Shown: positions 21,532 through 32,516, counted from the stretch's first letter. The stretch: DNA of 64,000 nucleotides from Rhizophlyctis rosea (GCA_027596075.1 JADGJC010000139.1:1-64000), one strand, 5' to 3'. Program-made: numbers and translations. Notes: generated from the sequence alone by a model not told the origin.

Positions 21532-23257
21532 TCATTCTTCCTCCGATTCGTCAAACGTAATATGAGTAGGTTTCGCGGTTGTCGCAGAACTGCTAGCCGT
21601 TTTTGATGTAGGTGCGGGATACGGGCGAGGTCTTCGTTCCTGTCTTCGTGTCTGCGCCGGTACATGTTGCTGTACTCGACCTTGGGTAATTTTCCCCCAA
21701 TACTCTTTTTCTGCACTTCCTGCATTGGGAATGCTTAATAATGATTAAAAGATCATACATTCCGGAAGTGTAAGTACCTTTCAAGAGTTTCAATGTAATG
21801 AAATTCCCCATGACTGGCGCTGGTAGTGGATCCATCTGGGTGGATTGAGATGGTGCACTTTCTACCTCCACCATAGGTACATCCACATCCCCACTTCCAC
21901 CATCCTTGTCCACCAAAATGGCAGCAGCCGCCTCCACTATTCTTGCTTTTGTCCGCTTCTTTGTTTTATCCACTAACAGCGTGCCGGTGTCATTCTCATG
22001 CATTTGAGTGACGCATTCCCGCGAAAAGTACGTGCATGCGAGTACCGCTCCATGTGGGCTTTTAAAGCGCGCGAATCCCTATGAAGAATGTTTTAGCTGC
22101 ATTGTCTTGAAGTAATTGCAGAGGGGGTACATACCGACGTTTGATTTATTGTATAATCCACGTAGGCAACAGGAGCAATCATTTCGAATAACCTCTGCAT
22201 GTAGACTGTCAGTATTTGAGACTATGCTACTCCGCAATCCACAAATCCGTCACCTTCAGCACTTTTCTATTCGTTTTTTGGTGTACGCCTGCGAATTCTG
22301 CCACGAGACCTTCTTGAAAGTGGAGTTCATGCGTCCCAACAGTATCTTGGATTACCCGCTCCTCCATTGCTCTCTTTTTTTCAAGGATTGACGAATACTC
22401 GTCCATTCTCTTGATCCATTCTGACCTGATGAGCTGCACGTTAACGCGAGCGCAGTTAACTTCTTAGCAGTCCAAACTCACTTCGACATTATTCGATAAG
22501 GTATTTTTCCTTTGACGTCGTCCACTTCGTCCTCTTCGAGAAGCCCCTTGACATCCATTCCAGGGTATATGCTCTTCCACGAGCTCCGCCCAATAGCGTC
22601 CGACACTGACTTAGCATCCGAGAAGACGACAAATGCACACCGGGCATACGGGTCGGGAATGAACACACTTTCAACCTGTCCGACCATGTCTGTCATCATC
22701 GACGTAATGGATTCAGCAGAAGCTGACCGCGGAACAATTTCCTAATGATGAAGCCGGTAAGTTTCATGAGAACAAATGAACGGTTGCAACAAGACATCAT
22801 GGTCTGACCATATATATAGTCCTCGCATCTGTCATTGTAAAATCGGGAACGGCATCTTTCCGGCGAACGGCTTTACCATCATCACTAATCTTTCTTATTG
22901 TTTAGCTTTCTCAAGATTTTGTGACAGTCATCAAAGATGACTTACTTCAAGATGTGGTAGGAACTGTCTCACAGCCATTGAAATCACCGCCTCGTCGTTT
23001 GTACCGCATTGCAACCTTCCCGAAGTGAAAAGCGCTAGGTCCGACCCTGAAATATTGCTCCGCGTATGAGAAGGCCTGCAGGCAAGGGTAGAAAGAACGC
23101 ATGACATTGACGCACATCCGTCTGTTGCACTTTTCAAGCGTTTTGTCAAGGAATGGTCATATGACAGATGAGCATCGCTGAGAAATAGCTGAAGACGGTC
23201 CGCTACTTTGCGCTCCAAACTCAAGTGCGTGGAGGCATTATCGGTGGCCGTTTTCAT
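21532..23257 (-). CDS. LARP7: La-related protein 7 / Pof8 family (LaM, RRM, xRRM)
   Basis: Model: complement(join(21532..21719,21778..22078,22135..22194,22254..22425,22482..22741,22809..22889,22946..23046,23116..23257)), 434 aa, all phases consistent. Order: an N-terminal La motif (VADRLQLFLSDAHLSYD, KRLKSATDGW, EAVISMAVRQFLPHLE); a short RRM (RTIY, then VFIPDPYARCAFVVFSDAKS, SYWK-like region); and a C-terminal xRRM (LVAEFAGVHQKTNRKVLKRL, VDYTINQTSGFARFKSP, then EYWGKI). That order is diagnostic for LARP7, ciliate p65 and fission-yeast Pof8. Those proteins stabilise 7SK or telomerase RNA and support U6 modification. In fungi the telomerase role is the likelier one. The short tail after the xRRM is Ser/Thr-rich and ends in acidic residues. 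Confidence 0.88.
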
Positions 23258-23860
23258 ACTGTGAGATGGTGTGTTCCCGAACGGAGAATTGTGGGTTTCA
23301 GAGGATACTAGTCGTGCTATTGGGTCAGTAATTCGAGTCTGGTATTCGCTGCGAGGATGTGTGGTGAAGAGGTCAACGCCGGAAGAGGCACACCTGGAAG
23401 CTGGACCACATCAAGAGTCAGGAGTCAGGACCGTGCCAGAAATAGCAACAAGCTGCTGCGCAGCACTCCAACCAGCATACTTGCCTTCGAATCGGTTCCA
23501 ACCGAGTAGGACCCTGACAGTCCGTTAACCTTTGGGGTAGTGAAGGTGCCACACATTGCTTTCATTTTCCCACATACTACCGATATGGAGGTGACCTTAC
23601 AGTTTGATAGATCATGAAATTACAGTACGGCTCTCTGACCGAGATATCCGAAGAATAGAATTGAAGACTTTCAAAACGTCCCACACTTGAGCCATAAACG
23701 CAAGAAGTGCCCCATCGGAATGGAATTTTCAACGCGGAAGCCCAGGGCATGATGTGTGCCGTCACATTGTTTGCAGCAACGTCGTGTGACATGAATTATG
23801 CGTCGCCTTTCAAAAGGCGCTATCCCACCTAAGTCGTCAGATCCATTCCTCTCATCTGCC
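23258..23860. promoter_or_regulatory. LARP7 upstream region
   Basis: About 0.6 kb between the 3' end of SEC11 and the start of LARP7. No gene was recognised. Confidence 0.4.
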
Positions 23861-24666
23861 TTATTCCTCCCGATTCACTAATACCATAATTCCCAGCACG
23901 ATCAACATGGCAATTTTGACTTGTGGGTAGTCATTGAGGATAATGGTGACCATACCCAAATATGGTAAAAAGCTGCGAATGCAAACACCATGAGCATATG
24001 GAGAAGCGGACGAAATGATGTGTCCGAAGAGCCTACCCTTTGACCCGCCCGACCACATGTTCCCTCTTGATCCACATCTGTCCTGAGTTGTACAGGCCTC
24101 GGTCATCTACAGGGTTATTGTCGCCTTTTGTCAGAAGGAATTGCTCTCCTGTTGCCGCGCTGCGATAGTCAATCCAATCACGGTCAGATGCGGCAGACGG
24201 GCTTGTAATAATGCAGGCTCACGTACTCGTCATGTAGCTCAATAACCCGGTGGACAATTGGAACATCTTTTCCTTCGATCTTGAATACACATATTTCGCC
24301 AACATTGATTGGTTCAGGGCCAAGGGTAAGGAAGAGAAGGTCGCCTCTTTGGAACGCCGGTTCCATACTTTCACTGGTTGAGGATCCGTATTGTTAGTAT
24401 GCCTCAGATGGTCGACTTGTCCAAAGCTTCCAGCCATGCACCTCAGTACAACGACGATAGGAGACTCGCTATTTGTTACCACTCCAAGACCCTTCCAAAT
24501 CATCAGCGCGGACGAAACGATTAGACAGAAGTTCAGCATCTGCTGGGCGATCTATATGTGCGTGGATATGTTGGTTGTGGGCGTGGGAGCGTCAAGAAAA
24601 CTATGTGGCTGGTGCATTCCCCACCTGTCGTATTGACATTCGTTTGAGAGTGGTAAGAACATCCAT
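23861..24666 (-). CDS. SEC11: Signal peptidase complex catalytic subunit
   Basis: Model: complement(join(23861..23972,24037..24159,24227..24373,24442..24551,24625..24666)), 177 aa, phases consistent. It starts [14 protein letters not shown], then the membrane anchor [18 protein letters not shown]. The catalytic Ser segment is [16 protein letters not shown], where most orthologues read SGSMEP; the catalytic Ser before MEP is kept. The His segment is [18 protein letters not shown] and the Asp segment is [35 protein letters not shown] is the conserved C-terminal part, followed by a second hydrophobic segment. Sec11 cleaves signal peptides in the ER lumen using a Ser-His-Asp arrangement. It is head-to-head with the small gene at 25051. 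Confidence 0.94.
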
Positions 24667-25050
24667 ATTGACGTCGGAGCGGGGTGAAGGGGTTTAGGTC
24701 GTATATGCGACGATTGCCAAGAGAAAGCTCTATAGTACGCAGTAAAACTAGCTTGCCAGCCCAATAGAGGTGACTGGTTCGACGTTCAATAAGGAATATT
24801 CACAATCTTGTAAACACGGGTGGTGGAGGGATTGGCATGGGAAAGGACGCGACGTGGCAATGCAATGGGACAAGTCCGGCCACCAGGGGCTTGCCAAACA
24901 AGCCTCGGCATGCCTTCCAAGCCCCGACGCTCAGCCCAGGTCCATGTTCCAGTCCAAACTGCCGAGTTCAACAGAACGACTGGCGTCGTCACCGTTTCTA
25001 ACACATCATCTCACCTCCACCATCTCATATACCATAATCCAGTAACCGAC
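24667..25050. promoter_or_regulatory. Divergent promoter region of SEC11 and the COX7-like gene
   Basis: A 384-bp region between two divergent starts; no coding signal of its own. Confidence 0.5.
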
Positions 25051-25548
25051 ATGGCAGGCTCAGCTAGTCCATTCCCTTTCAAGCCCGTTCCCAGCCCCGG
25101 CGAAGAGCGTATGTGTTTAGTTCAATCTGTTTCATTTCGAGACGTGCTTTCCGAATCCAGGTTCAGCATTATCTAACTCTACTTCCCAACAGGTCTGCGT
25201 GCCTTGCAGCTCCGAGAACGCATCTTCTGGTCGGTCAGTATCGAGGGACTCGTGTGGATTTACCTACAAAATTTTTTGGGAACTTGAGCTTGGACTTGTG
25301 CTCATTGGCTGTTGCTCAAACCACTTTCCCTTTTCTAGCAACCCTCCACAGTCCCCGTCTACTGCCGCAAGCGTGGTGACAAGTTCATCGTGGGAGTTGT
25401 TCTGTCTTTGGTCGGCGCCAGTCTAGCAGTGTCAGCCATCTCGATCAAGGACTTGTACAAGAAGGTTCGTTAGCTTCTTCTTTGCACCGTCTGTCCGTAC
25501 CGACTGACACTTTCCTGGGATGATTCTTCCTTCTAGTACAAGTCTTAG
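25051..25548 (+). CDS. Small membrane protein resembling cytochrome c oxidase subunit 7/7a
   Basis: Model: join(25051..25108,25193..25233,25339..25464,25537..25548), 78 aa, phases consistent; the last exon is 12 nt. The sequence has a Pro-rich N-terminus, then RALQLRERIFWS and VPVYCRKRGDK, then one membrane helix (FIVGVVLSLVGASLAVSAIS) and a Lys-rich tail (KDLYKKYKS). Size, the single helix, and the basic loop before it are like fungal Cox7/VIIa subunits of the inner mitochondrial membrane. The residue match is weak, so another small mitochondrial or ER protein is possible. The acceptor of exon 3 has alternatives, but only this one keeps the frame. Confidence 0.6.
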
Positions 25549-26458
25549 ATTGTGCTGTACCGCTCGCAACAATCGATCCGAAATTACTTGTAAGGCGGAA
25601 CGTTTAGCTCGGCAAAATTATAAACATTTTACAAAAGTGGTTCATCGTTCATGATGTCGTTGGATGTTGAGTGGATTGATGGAGCGGGACGTATGTTTAG
25701 GCATTATATGGGACGATTTGGAAGCGAACGGCATATTTGGAACGGTGGGCTGCGTTGCTTCTGTGCTCCGGGGGAAGCCACTGTCATGTGCAGTGGACTT
25801 ACCATACCCGTCGACGACCCTTGAAGGCGGTGCGGGTTCACCTTGGACTGATGCAAAATGGGCGTTGCGTCAGGGCGTCGTCCTGTGCTGCGCTCACTGT
25901 TGGGTTTCAAATGTGCAAAAGTAATCTCAGTCGATGAATTTCTTTGCAGCTGATAGCCCTACTCGCCTGCACATGCGGAGAATGGTCCAAGAATCCCTTT
26001 TTGACACCTCCATGTCCAGGCCAGGTGTCCTTTTGAAGTTCTCATTTCTGTACATGGTTGGACAGCCAACGTCATCGTATTCACTTTATGATCGCACCAT
26101 GCCGCTTGGTGTATTGAGTGCGTAATGAAAGTTGCTCCATCGATGAAGAGCAGACTGGTATGGTGACACTGCGCGGAATGCTTTTTTCACCTTTCACTTT
26201 GCGCAAAGAACAAAACCATCCAACGATAGAGACATGAAATTTGTGTAAGTAAGATATTACAAGTTTATTGGTAAGCCACAGTACAACGTATGCTGTAACA
26301 AAGCAACTATCATGTCTATCATAACGATGATAACAAAAAAAAATATCGCCTTCCACATTTCGGAAGGTCTCGAGAACCAACACCAAACGAAAAACCCCAA
26401 AGAACATCCATAGCATCATAACCGAGGACTCCACGCTGCCGAAGGCAGCGACAGGCCC
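25549..26458. other. Gene-free stretch ending in hairpin-rich DNA
   Basis: The region downstream of the COX7-like gene has no protein I can recognise. From about 26349 rightward it is dense in short perfect hairpins, described separately. Confidence 0.4.
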
Positions 26459-26473
26459 CTATCCGAAGATAGG
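26434..26473 (-). repeat. Tandem pair of C(UUCG)G tetraloop hairpins
   Basis: Read on the minus strand, 26434-26450 folds as CGCTGC/CTTCGG/CAGCG and 26458-26473 as CCTAT/CTTCGG/ATAGG, seven bases apart. Both close with the very stable C(UUCG)G tetraloop. Further short hairpins flank them at 26349-26367 and 26501-26515. On the minus strand the second hairpin spans the predicted stop codon of the small gene at 26459-27052. Confidence 0.75.
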
Positions 26474-27052
26474 TAACCCGGATCCCCCTCCCCAGGGAAA
26501 TCTCGTCACTCGAGAGCTACTACCCAAAAAGGGATAGACAACACGGGCAATTATACCCTCCTCATCAGAAGGAGCACCGTGGTTGGATGGCGGGGTAAAT
26601 CTACGTCTCAGAACCCATAAAGCAATCAAAGTTGGGAAGGAGCTGCCTGATGGGTTGGCACTCGGACTCCTGGGTGGAAGTCCCTTCCTCGGTCTTGATG
26701 CCTACATTCAGAAAAGGAATGATACACGGACTCGCGTTTATACCTGCGGTGCAGGAGCGGCCGTGCTGGACTTCTGAGACGCTTGGTCGTCTTGGGGGTT
26801 CGTCGGGGTCTTGGAGCTGAGTGGAAGAATTTAGTGGGTGAAGGAGAAAAAGGGGTCTAGGTCATGTCATAATTGTGCGTGATGGTTACGTGGCTTAGGT
26901 CAGCAATGCGGCGCACTCAGCTTTAAGCCACCCACTTCCATGCCACAGCTGCGATTGTGCGCTGCGCATTTGGTGTGGTTTTCTCCAGGTTTTCTCCATG
27001 TCCTCTTTAGAACTTCTCACCTGGATTGTACGGGAGCAATCAACAAAACCAT
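26459..27052 (-). CDS. Small protein of unknown function
   Basis: Model: complement(join(26459..26701,26744..26816,27021..27052)), 115 aa, phases consistent but supported by no known family. The predicted protein has a hydrophobic start (MVLLIAPVQS), a Ser/Thr/Pro/Gln-rich linker, a short hydrophobic segment (FPTLIALWVLRRRF), then DEEGIIARVVYPFLG and a Gly-rich end (FPWGGGSGLPIFG). The first intron would be 204 nt, long for this window. It would share a 68-bp divergent promoter with MTR3. The main support is an open frame that survives two splices; it could still be chance. Confidence 0.4.
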
Positions 27053-27120
27053 AACCAATTTCCCCTCAGAAGGCTGAAAGCGTTTTAATTGTTTTGATCG
27101 TATAGACTGAAGAACCCAAG

Positions 27121-28227
27121 ATGACGGACCGGAAGCGTGTCATGGTGAGCTTCGAAAGCACTCCCCAAGTTGAGAGGGCGATGCTCACCTTATAATTCGA
27201 TATGCAATATAGGGACCGGAGAAGTCTGTTCTACCTCTCCTGGAAGCAGCAGCACAACCACCCTTCAATCCAGATAGTCGTAAGGATGGGCGGTCGAGTG
27301 ATAAAATCAGACCTTTATGTTCGTATGATTTGGCTGTTTGGAGTCCGTTAACGGCGACTAAAACTCCTGTCTAATAGTTCTGAAAACGGGCATCATAAGA
27401 CAAGCGGATGGCAGTGCGTACATTGAGACGGGAAGACTGAAAGTGGCGTGTGGAGTGTATGTAGCCTTTGTATGCACTCGAAGAGCTTGTCGGGATGGTT
27501 CGCTTATGCTGTGCCGTTCCATAGCTACGGGCCACGACAAACTGCCAGAAATAAGCTTCCCACCCAGGGGACCTTGAACTGCGATTTCAAATTCTCATCA
27601 TTTTCATCAACAAAGCGACGTGCCTATGCTAAGGTAAAAACGGCGATCCTTACCCTGTTCATCAAGTGATCATTTGAATTGACACCTGTCACACAGGACA
27701 ACCATGAGAAAGAGTGTTCACTCATCGTGTATCAAGCCCTCGCACCAGCTGTCCGATTAGATCTTATACCCAAATCAACCGTGGACGTGTACATACAAGT
27801 GTTGGAAAGTGACGGGCACGCAGCGAGCTTGGCTGCAGCAATTACATGCGCGTCAATGGCCTTGGCGGATGCCGGTATTGAGATGACGGACGCAGTGGCC
27901 GCGTCCTCGGCAGTAAGTTGACAGCCAGATGCAGCAGATATACGAAAATGCGATCTCTGATCATATCCCTTGCAGGGATACATGGGTTCGCAAGTTGTGC
28001 TAGATCCAGATGGTCAGGAGGAGGCTTTGCAGCATGGGTCGTTGATGGTATCATACATGCCCTCATTGAATGAAGTCACACATATGCTGCAAATAGGAGA
28101 GACATCGACTAGTTTGACGGTCAAGGTTGGTAATTCGTCGAGGTTTGCGACATTGCGTAGTCCTAATCAGGAATCCGTCAGGCATTGGAGTCTTGCGTCG
28201 ACGCTTGCTCGCAGATTAGAACGGTGA
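27121..28227 (+). CDS. MTR3: Exosome core subunit MTR3 (EXOSC6-like, RNase PH fold)
   Basis: Model: join(27121..27144,27213..27318,27378..27456,27525..27633,27697..27912,27976..28227), 261 aa, phases consistent. The start reads MTDRKRVMGPEKSVLPLL, as in Mtr3 proteins. The RNase PH fold follows: RKDGRSSDKIRPLFLKTGII, GSAYIETGRLKVACGVYGPR, then QGTLNCDFKFSSF, HAASLAAAITCASMALADAG and IEMTDAVAASS. Mtr3 is one of six catalytically inert ring subunits of the RNA exosome that guide RNA to Rrp44 or Rrp6. Rrp46 and Rrp41 are the main alternatives; the long N-terminal lead-in and QGTL favour MTR3. Confidence 0.85.
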
Positions 28228-28508
28228 TGCAACAAGCTTTGGCTGCGTCAATAGCGGACGATGATTGAAATTGGAGCCCGTCAATGTTTATAACATGGAC
28301 ATGTACATAGAACTGTTTTGCTCTGGTAAAAAGTGCATCGTGCTTACTGCAACTCTGCAAGTTCTGCAGTTGAGATAAGTGTGTTCAAATTGGGAGTTGC
28401 AATGGGGTCAAACAAAATCCATGTGGCGAAGTACATCACATGCAATGATTCCTCGCTTGCAAATTGAATCGCCTAATCATGAAACTCTATTCAGATACAC
28501 TTCAGAGT

Positions 28509-29435
28509 CTACTCTATCAGCTCTTGTTTCCGAAGCATGCGAATCCGATGGTTGACAGATCTACTGCTGATAGTCCCCAATTTCTGCCCTATCTGGCGGG
28601 ATGACAGCCCCTGCTCATACAAAGCCATAAGTTCTTCATCCCGCTCCGTAGTCCACGGCAAGCTAAGCAATGAGGGGTCAAGCACCTCTTTCCACCGTAC
28701 TTCGCACTGCGGTCCAGTCCGGCTGCCTACTAGTTCTGCAATCTCCCTCCAAGTAAGCGGTCCCTCATTTTTGCGTTCCATAGCCTGCATCAGCTTCCTG
28801 TCCTCCGATGCCGTCCATCTGCCTTTCCTGCTGTTCTGATCCCCAGCCCATTTCCGGATAGTTGGTGGGTAACGCCCAAGTTTTTCCCCTAGCCATGACG
28901 ACCGAGGAATTTGGCGCGCCGCTTGGGCTCGTTTGACCTCCTGCCGGATTATTGCTTGCTCTTTCGTGGTGACGGGTCCGTGGTTCTTCGCTGAAAGGGA
29001 TTGGAGTTTTTTGAAAACACTGTTCCCCGTCCGACTCAACTGTTGCGCGATTTCTGATTGTGTTAAACCCTTTTCTAACAACTCCACCAGCATCTCAGTT
29101 TCCTCTTCACTCCATGGCCCAGAGTGTGATACAGGTCTTTTGGTGGTGAGAATACGATAATGATACCCTACACCCTCGGCTGTTCTATTTCCAATTTCTT
29201 CTGCTATTTCAGAGTATGTCTTCCCTTCTTTCCGCAGTGCTATTAGGCGTTGTGAGTCCTCTTCTGACCACTTTGCATTTGTAAAGCGTAAAAGAGTGGC
29301 GTGGTGGAATGAGCGGGTGAGGGTGGACCAGAGGCAGTTGAGCGGTGGGAGGTACAAGGCGTGCGACCCATCTCTGCAAGTCGGTCGGAGGTGTCTTGTG
29401 ATTGAAGTCGCGCCAGGGAGGATTCGAAAGAGCAT
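28509..29435 (-). CDS. Myb/SANT-repeat protein with a possible mitochondrial presequence
   Basis: Single exon, 308 aa. At least three Myb/SANT-like helix-turn-helix units are visible: AKWSEEDSQRLIALRKEGKT with YSEIAEEIGNRTAEGVGYHY; GPWSEEETEMLVELLEKGLT; and KGRWTASEDRKLMQAMERKN with WREIAELVGSRTGPQCEVRW. A fourth starts at LPWTTERDEELMALYEQGLS. The N-terminus (MLFRILPGATSITRHLRPT) is basic, hydroxylated and free of acidic residues for about 20 residues, like a mitochondrial presequence. Nuclear transcription factor is the default reading of tandem Myb repeats. A mitochondrial DNA-binding role is an alternative worth testing. The start at 29435 is the first ATG in this frame. Confidence 0.8.
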   Translation of the reverse strand: MLFRILPGATSITRHLRPTCRDGSHALYLPPLNCLWSTLTRSFHHATLLRFTNAKWSEEDSQRLIALRKEGKTYSEIAEEIGNRTAEGVGYHYRILTTKRPVSHSGPWSEEETEMLVELLEKGLTQSEIAQQLSRTGNSVFKKLQSLSAKNHGPVTTKEQAIIRQEVKRAQAARQIPRSSWLGEKLGRYPPTIRKWAGDQNSRKGRWTASEDRKLMQAMERKNEGPLTWREIAELVGSRTGPQCEVRWKEVLDPSLLSLPWTTERDEELMALYEQGLSSRQIGQKLGTISSRSVNHRIRMLRKQELIE

Positions 29436-30043
29436 GGTGGTTGATATTTCCAAATAACCGGAGAAAGGTCAGGCAAAACTACCCTTTTTGCTGCGTGAAC
29501 AACACGTTAGGGTCAGAAAAAACAGCTGAAAGTGGCAACATACCAACTTACCAAGCAGTTTTAGAATTAGCTGTTTCACAAATGAGACGAAAATTGGGTG
29601 TGAGCTGATATCAGCCTGGGTCGTGTATGTCTTCTCAAAATACGGCCGGACAGAAAAACTCAAACGGTGCACACATGCACGATGGAAAAAACGATCTTGG
29701 AAAAGGAAACTTTGGCGGTGGCCTCAAATATCGTGAAATGAAATTTGGCCGTCGTGTGGCTTGCATTACAGTTACCAATTTTTGATCAAGTCGTAATCCA
29801 AGCCATGCAACCATGAACAAGATGGTGCTGCTATGCATGATTTGTACTTGAGAAAAGAATACACCATGACAGGATTGTAGTAGTAACAATGAACAATGGC
29901 CCCTTGTCATCCCCCTTTCACTACCTATGATCCGGTGCTTCCACTCTTGAGAAAAAAAGCTAGTTGACTTTCCACTAGAACAACAAACTGAAACTTGCAT
30001 GATATTTCCGTGCACAACCGCAAACGATTTCCCAACGCCCCGC
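29436..30043. other. Intergenic region between the Myb gene and CDC34
   Basis: About 0.6 kb with the Myb-gene promoter and the CDC34 3' flank. A minus-strand open frame (29635-30153) is a shadow that overlaps the CDC34 tail and resembles no protein. Confidence 0.4.
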
Positions 30044-31062
30044 TCAGTCCTCCTCCTCCTCCTCCCCATCCTCTTCGTCATAGTCTTCCATGTCTTCGTC
30101 CTCATCGTCATCGTAGTCATCGTCCCCGTCGTCCCACAGGAAACTGTCGTCATCCTCTTCCGACGACGGGGGTTTCATGACGAAGTCCTTTTCTGTGAAG
30201 GCGTACACCGAAACGTATAAGAAGCCGTCTTCGATGAAAAATGCAGACAAGGATCAGAATCTCACCTGACGTAGGCATCTTGACATCAGGCGGGATGTCC
30301 TTCTTCGACTCCTCCACCAATTCCTTGATCCGTGTGATGTATCCCGGACGATCCTTCCGGTACATCACTCCAGCATCCACATTCGCCGGTGACGAGCAGT
30401 TCGGATCACTCAGCAGAGCGATGATCGAAATGAGCACGGATTCAATATTTCGTGCTGGGTTCCATTGTTCCTCTGGTCGTTCTCCACTAAGAGATTTGCC
30501 AAAGGAAGATTAGTCGCCTGATGCCGTAAGCGGCCGACTCAAAAACCACTTACAGCGTTTCGTCAGACGATGGCGGGTGCAGGATGGATATGCAAAGGTC
30601 TCCTGCCTTGTCGCCTTCAGGATACCTGCACAATGGTACATAGTCAGTCAAGATCCAAGACTTGAACATCAACAGGATACCCACACATTCGGATGGAAGA
30701 ATTTCTTGTTGTTGAAGTGGAAGGTAGGAGGGCTGAAGGGGAAGTCCGAAGGGAACTTCATCGTTGCCAAGAAGTAGCCGCCTTCGAACGCAGTCCCCGG
30801 AGGACCAATGATTCCGACCCTGAAACAAATCGATGTCTGTCAATATGGCCGCGTCCCCTTAAAGTCGCGGTCTTTTTCGTTACAATACTTACTCCCATAT
30901 GAAGATATTGTCATCTTTGAGTGTCACTCGGAAGCCTGGCACGGGGTGCTTCGAAAGCTCTGTGGTTGCGTGTGAGTGAACTCACTGCAAACTGGGTAGA
31001 CCACATAGTGGAAACCTCCCCATACCTTTGAATTGTCGCTGTAAGGCGTGTGCAGCAGACAT
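30044..31062 (-). CDS. CDC34: Ubiquitin-conjugating enzyme E2, Cdc34/UBE2R type
   Basis: Model: complement(join(30044..30192,30266..30486,30554..30625,30685..30819,30893..30959,31026..31062)), 226 aa, phases consistent. The UBC fold starts ALQRQFKELSKHPVPGFRV, then EVGIIGPPGTAFEGGYFLAT, FPSDFPFSPPTFHFNNKKFF and HPNVYPEGDKAGDLCISILH. The Cys in LCISILH is the thioester site. The acidic insertion loop after the active site is present (PPSSDETLGERPEEQW), as in Cdc34 and UBE2G. The C-terminal tail is a long Asp/Glu run, typical of Cdc34 and used to dock on the SCF cullin basic canyon. Together with the F-box protein at 45566 it belongs to the SCF system, though the two are not adjacent. Confidence 0.93.
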
Positions 31063-31786
31063 TCGCTTTTGTTGTCTTTGGTATGAGTTTCAAGGAAGTT
31101 GGGTGTACGCAAACTTGGTTTCCGGAAAGCACCGATGCAAGGCCTTGAGATAAAAAAGTAGAAGAGGTGCAACAACGAAGCGAAGCGCTGACTACTTTGC
31201 AAGTCACGGAAGAGGGCAGTTCTTTGAAGTCGTGTATACACTCGCTTAGACAAGGTATAAACAAAAAAGTTGAATTTCCCACGGTGCGAAAGTAAGTTTT
31301 GGAAAACAAAGAGCGGGAAGTTTGAAGAGGGAAGGGAGAGGACTGAGCAAGCTTCGAGACCTTCACTTGCGACACTGACCAAACCGACCCCCATGTCAAA
31401 TCGACATCAAATTGGGTGTGATCCAATTCAGGTGATGGGGTGGCTTGTACATGGGATGGGGTGGCGCAGCATCGTAAATTAACAATCCAGGAATAGTCGG
31501 AATGCAGGTCGGAATGCGCACTATTTCGTGACTTACCACATTGCAAATTTTTGCTTACCATTGACGGTGCTAACCCTGCTGAGATGGCGCAATACAGTCG
31601 TCCCGATAATTGCCTCTCGTACATGACTATCCTGCAAGGCTCAGGGTACGGTTCCTGGTAAGTCGCTGAAGACTGCCGGGTGGAAGACAGTAAATATTTG
31701 ACTCTATGTAATTGTACTATATTACAGATCACCCTATATACAGAAATCAATCTTTTCTATCGCATGATGACAGGACGCAGCTATCG
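31063..31786. other. Intergenic region between CDC34 and the mitoribosomal gene
   Basis: About 0.7 kb. It holds the CDC34 promoter. A 279-codon minus-strand open frame crosses it and the first CDC34 exons in another phase; it resembles no protein and I treat it as chance. Confidence 0.4.
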
Positions 31787-32516
31787 CTAAACCTCGTCCT
31801 TCCTTTCCTCGACCGAAGTCTCTACAACAGCTACCTCAGATAAAAACTTTTTCCACGCCATCTCAGATGAAGGATATCTTTGCAGGTCAATGACTGATTG
31901 TTTGCCGTCATCTGAAAGTACGGAACGTCTGCATTCTAGAGTGTGAATGTTTACAAACAAACCAGATGGATCTTGGACCTCACCGAACTTCAATGACAAC
32001 GCGCATGGCAAGGACGCATCGGACGTTGTCTCAAATTTGATGGAAGGGTTGTTATGGTATAGGCGAGGGAATTCGTTTGCGTACATCGACCTACATGGGT
32101 ACAAGAAGCGTGAGAAGTTGGATTGAATGCAATCGACTTGCTACACATCAACGTCTCATCGACATTGTGATTAAGCGCGCAGATGAAGTCTTCGGAAATC
32201 CAAAATCAGGCCATGGAGCTTGCCACCATTTGAGTTTCCCCAGGTAACAGCCAAGGCGTTTCTATTGATTTCCCCTAATGTGCTGATTCAACCAAGCTAC
32301 TCCCCCGCCTGTGCCCAGAGGCTGACGAGAATGAACAAGAACTCACAATAATGCAGGTTTGGCCGGACAGCTGTCTCCTCCAAAATTGATGCTGATCTGC
32401 TTCAATCCTTCGACAACCGTACTTCCACCTCGTCCCACTGTCAAGTTCTTCCTGAGGGATTTGACGGCGAAAGCTCGGATGGTATTTGATTTAAAGAGAT
32501 TTTGCGTTGCAGACAT
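31787..32516 (-). CDS. Mitochondrial ribosomal protein of the L51/S25/CI-B8 family
   Basis: Model: complement(join(31787..32090,32347..32516)), 157 aa, phases consistent; the 256-nt intron is long for this window. The thioredoxin-like L51/S25/CI-B8 domain is suggested by LKQISINFGGDSCPAKPALL and by YANEFPRLYHNNPSIKFE, the family's conserved YxNP segment. The N-terminus (MSATQNLFKSNTIRAFAVKS) is suited to mitochondrial import. Yeast MRP49 (mL61) and animal MRPS25 (mS25) share this layout. I cannot decide which is the orthologue. NDUFA2, the complex I member of the superfamily, is less similar. Confidence 0.7.

Noticed and set aside
26459..27052. Selenoprotein with a SECIS element (hairpins downstream of a Gly-rich end)
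   Set aside because: The predicted frame ends at TAG, no in-frame TGA codes for a Sec position, and the hairpins lack the AUGA/GA core of a SECIS.
30911..31750. 279-codon open frame on the minus strand
   Set aside because: It overlaps the first CDC34 exons in another phase and contains no family resemblance; CDC34 is clearly the coding frame.
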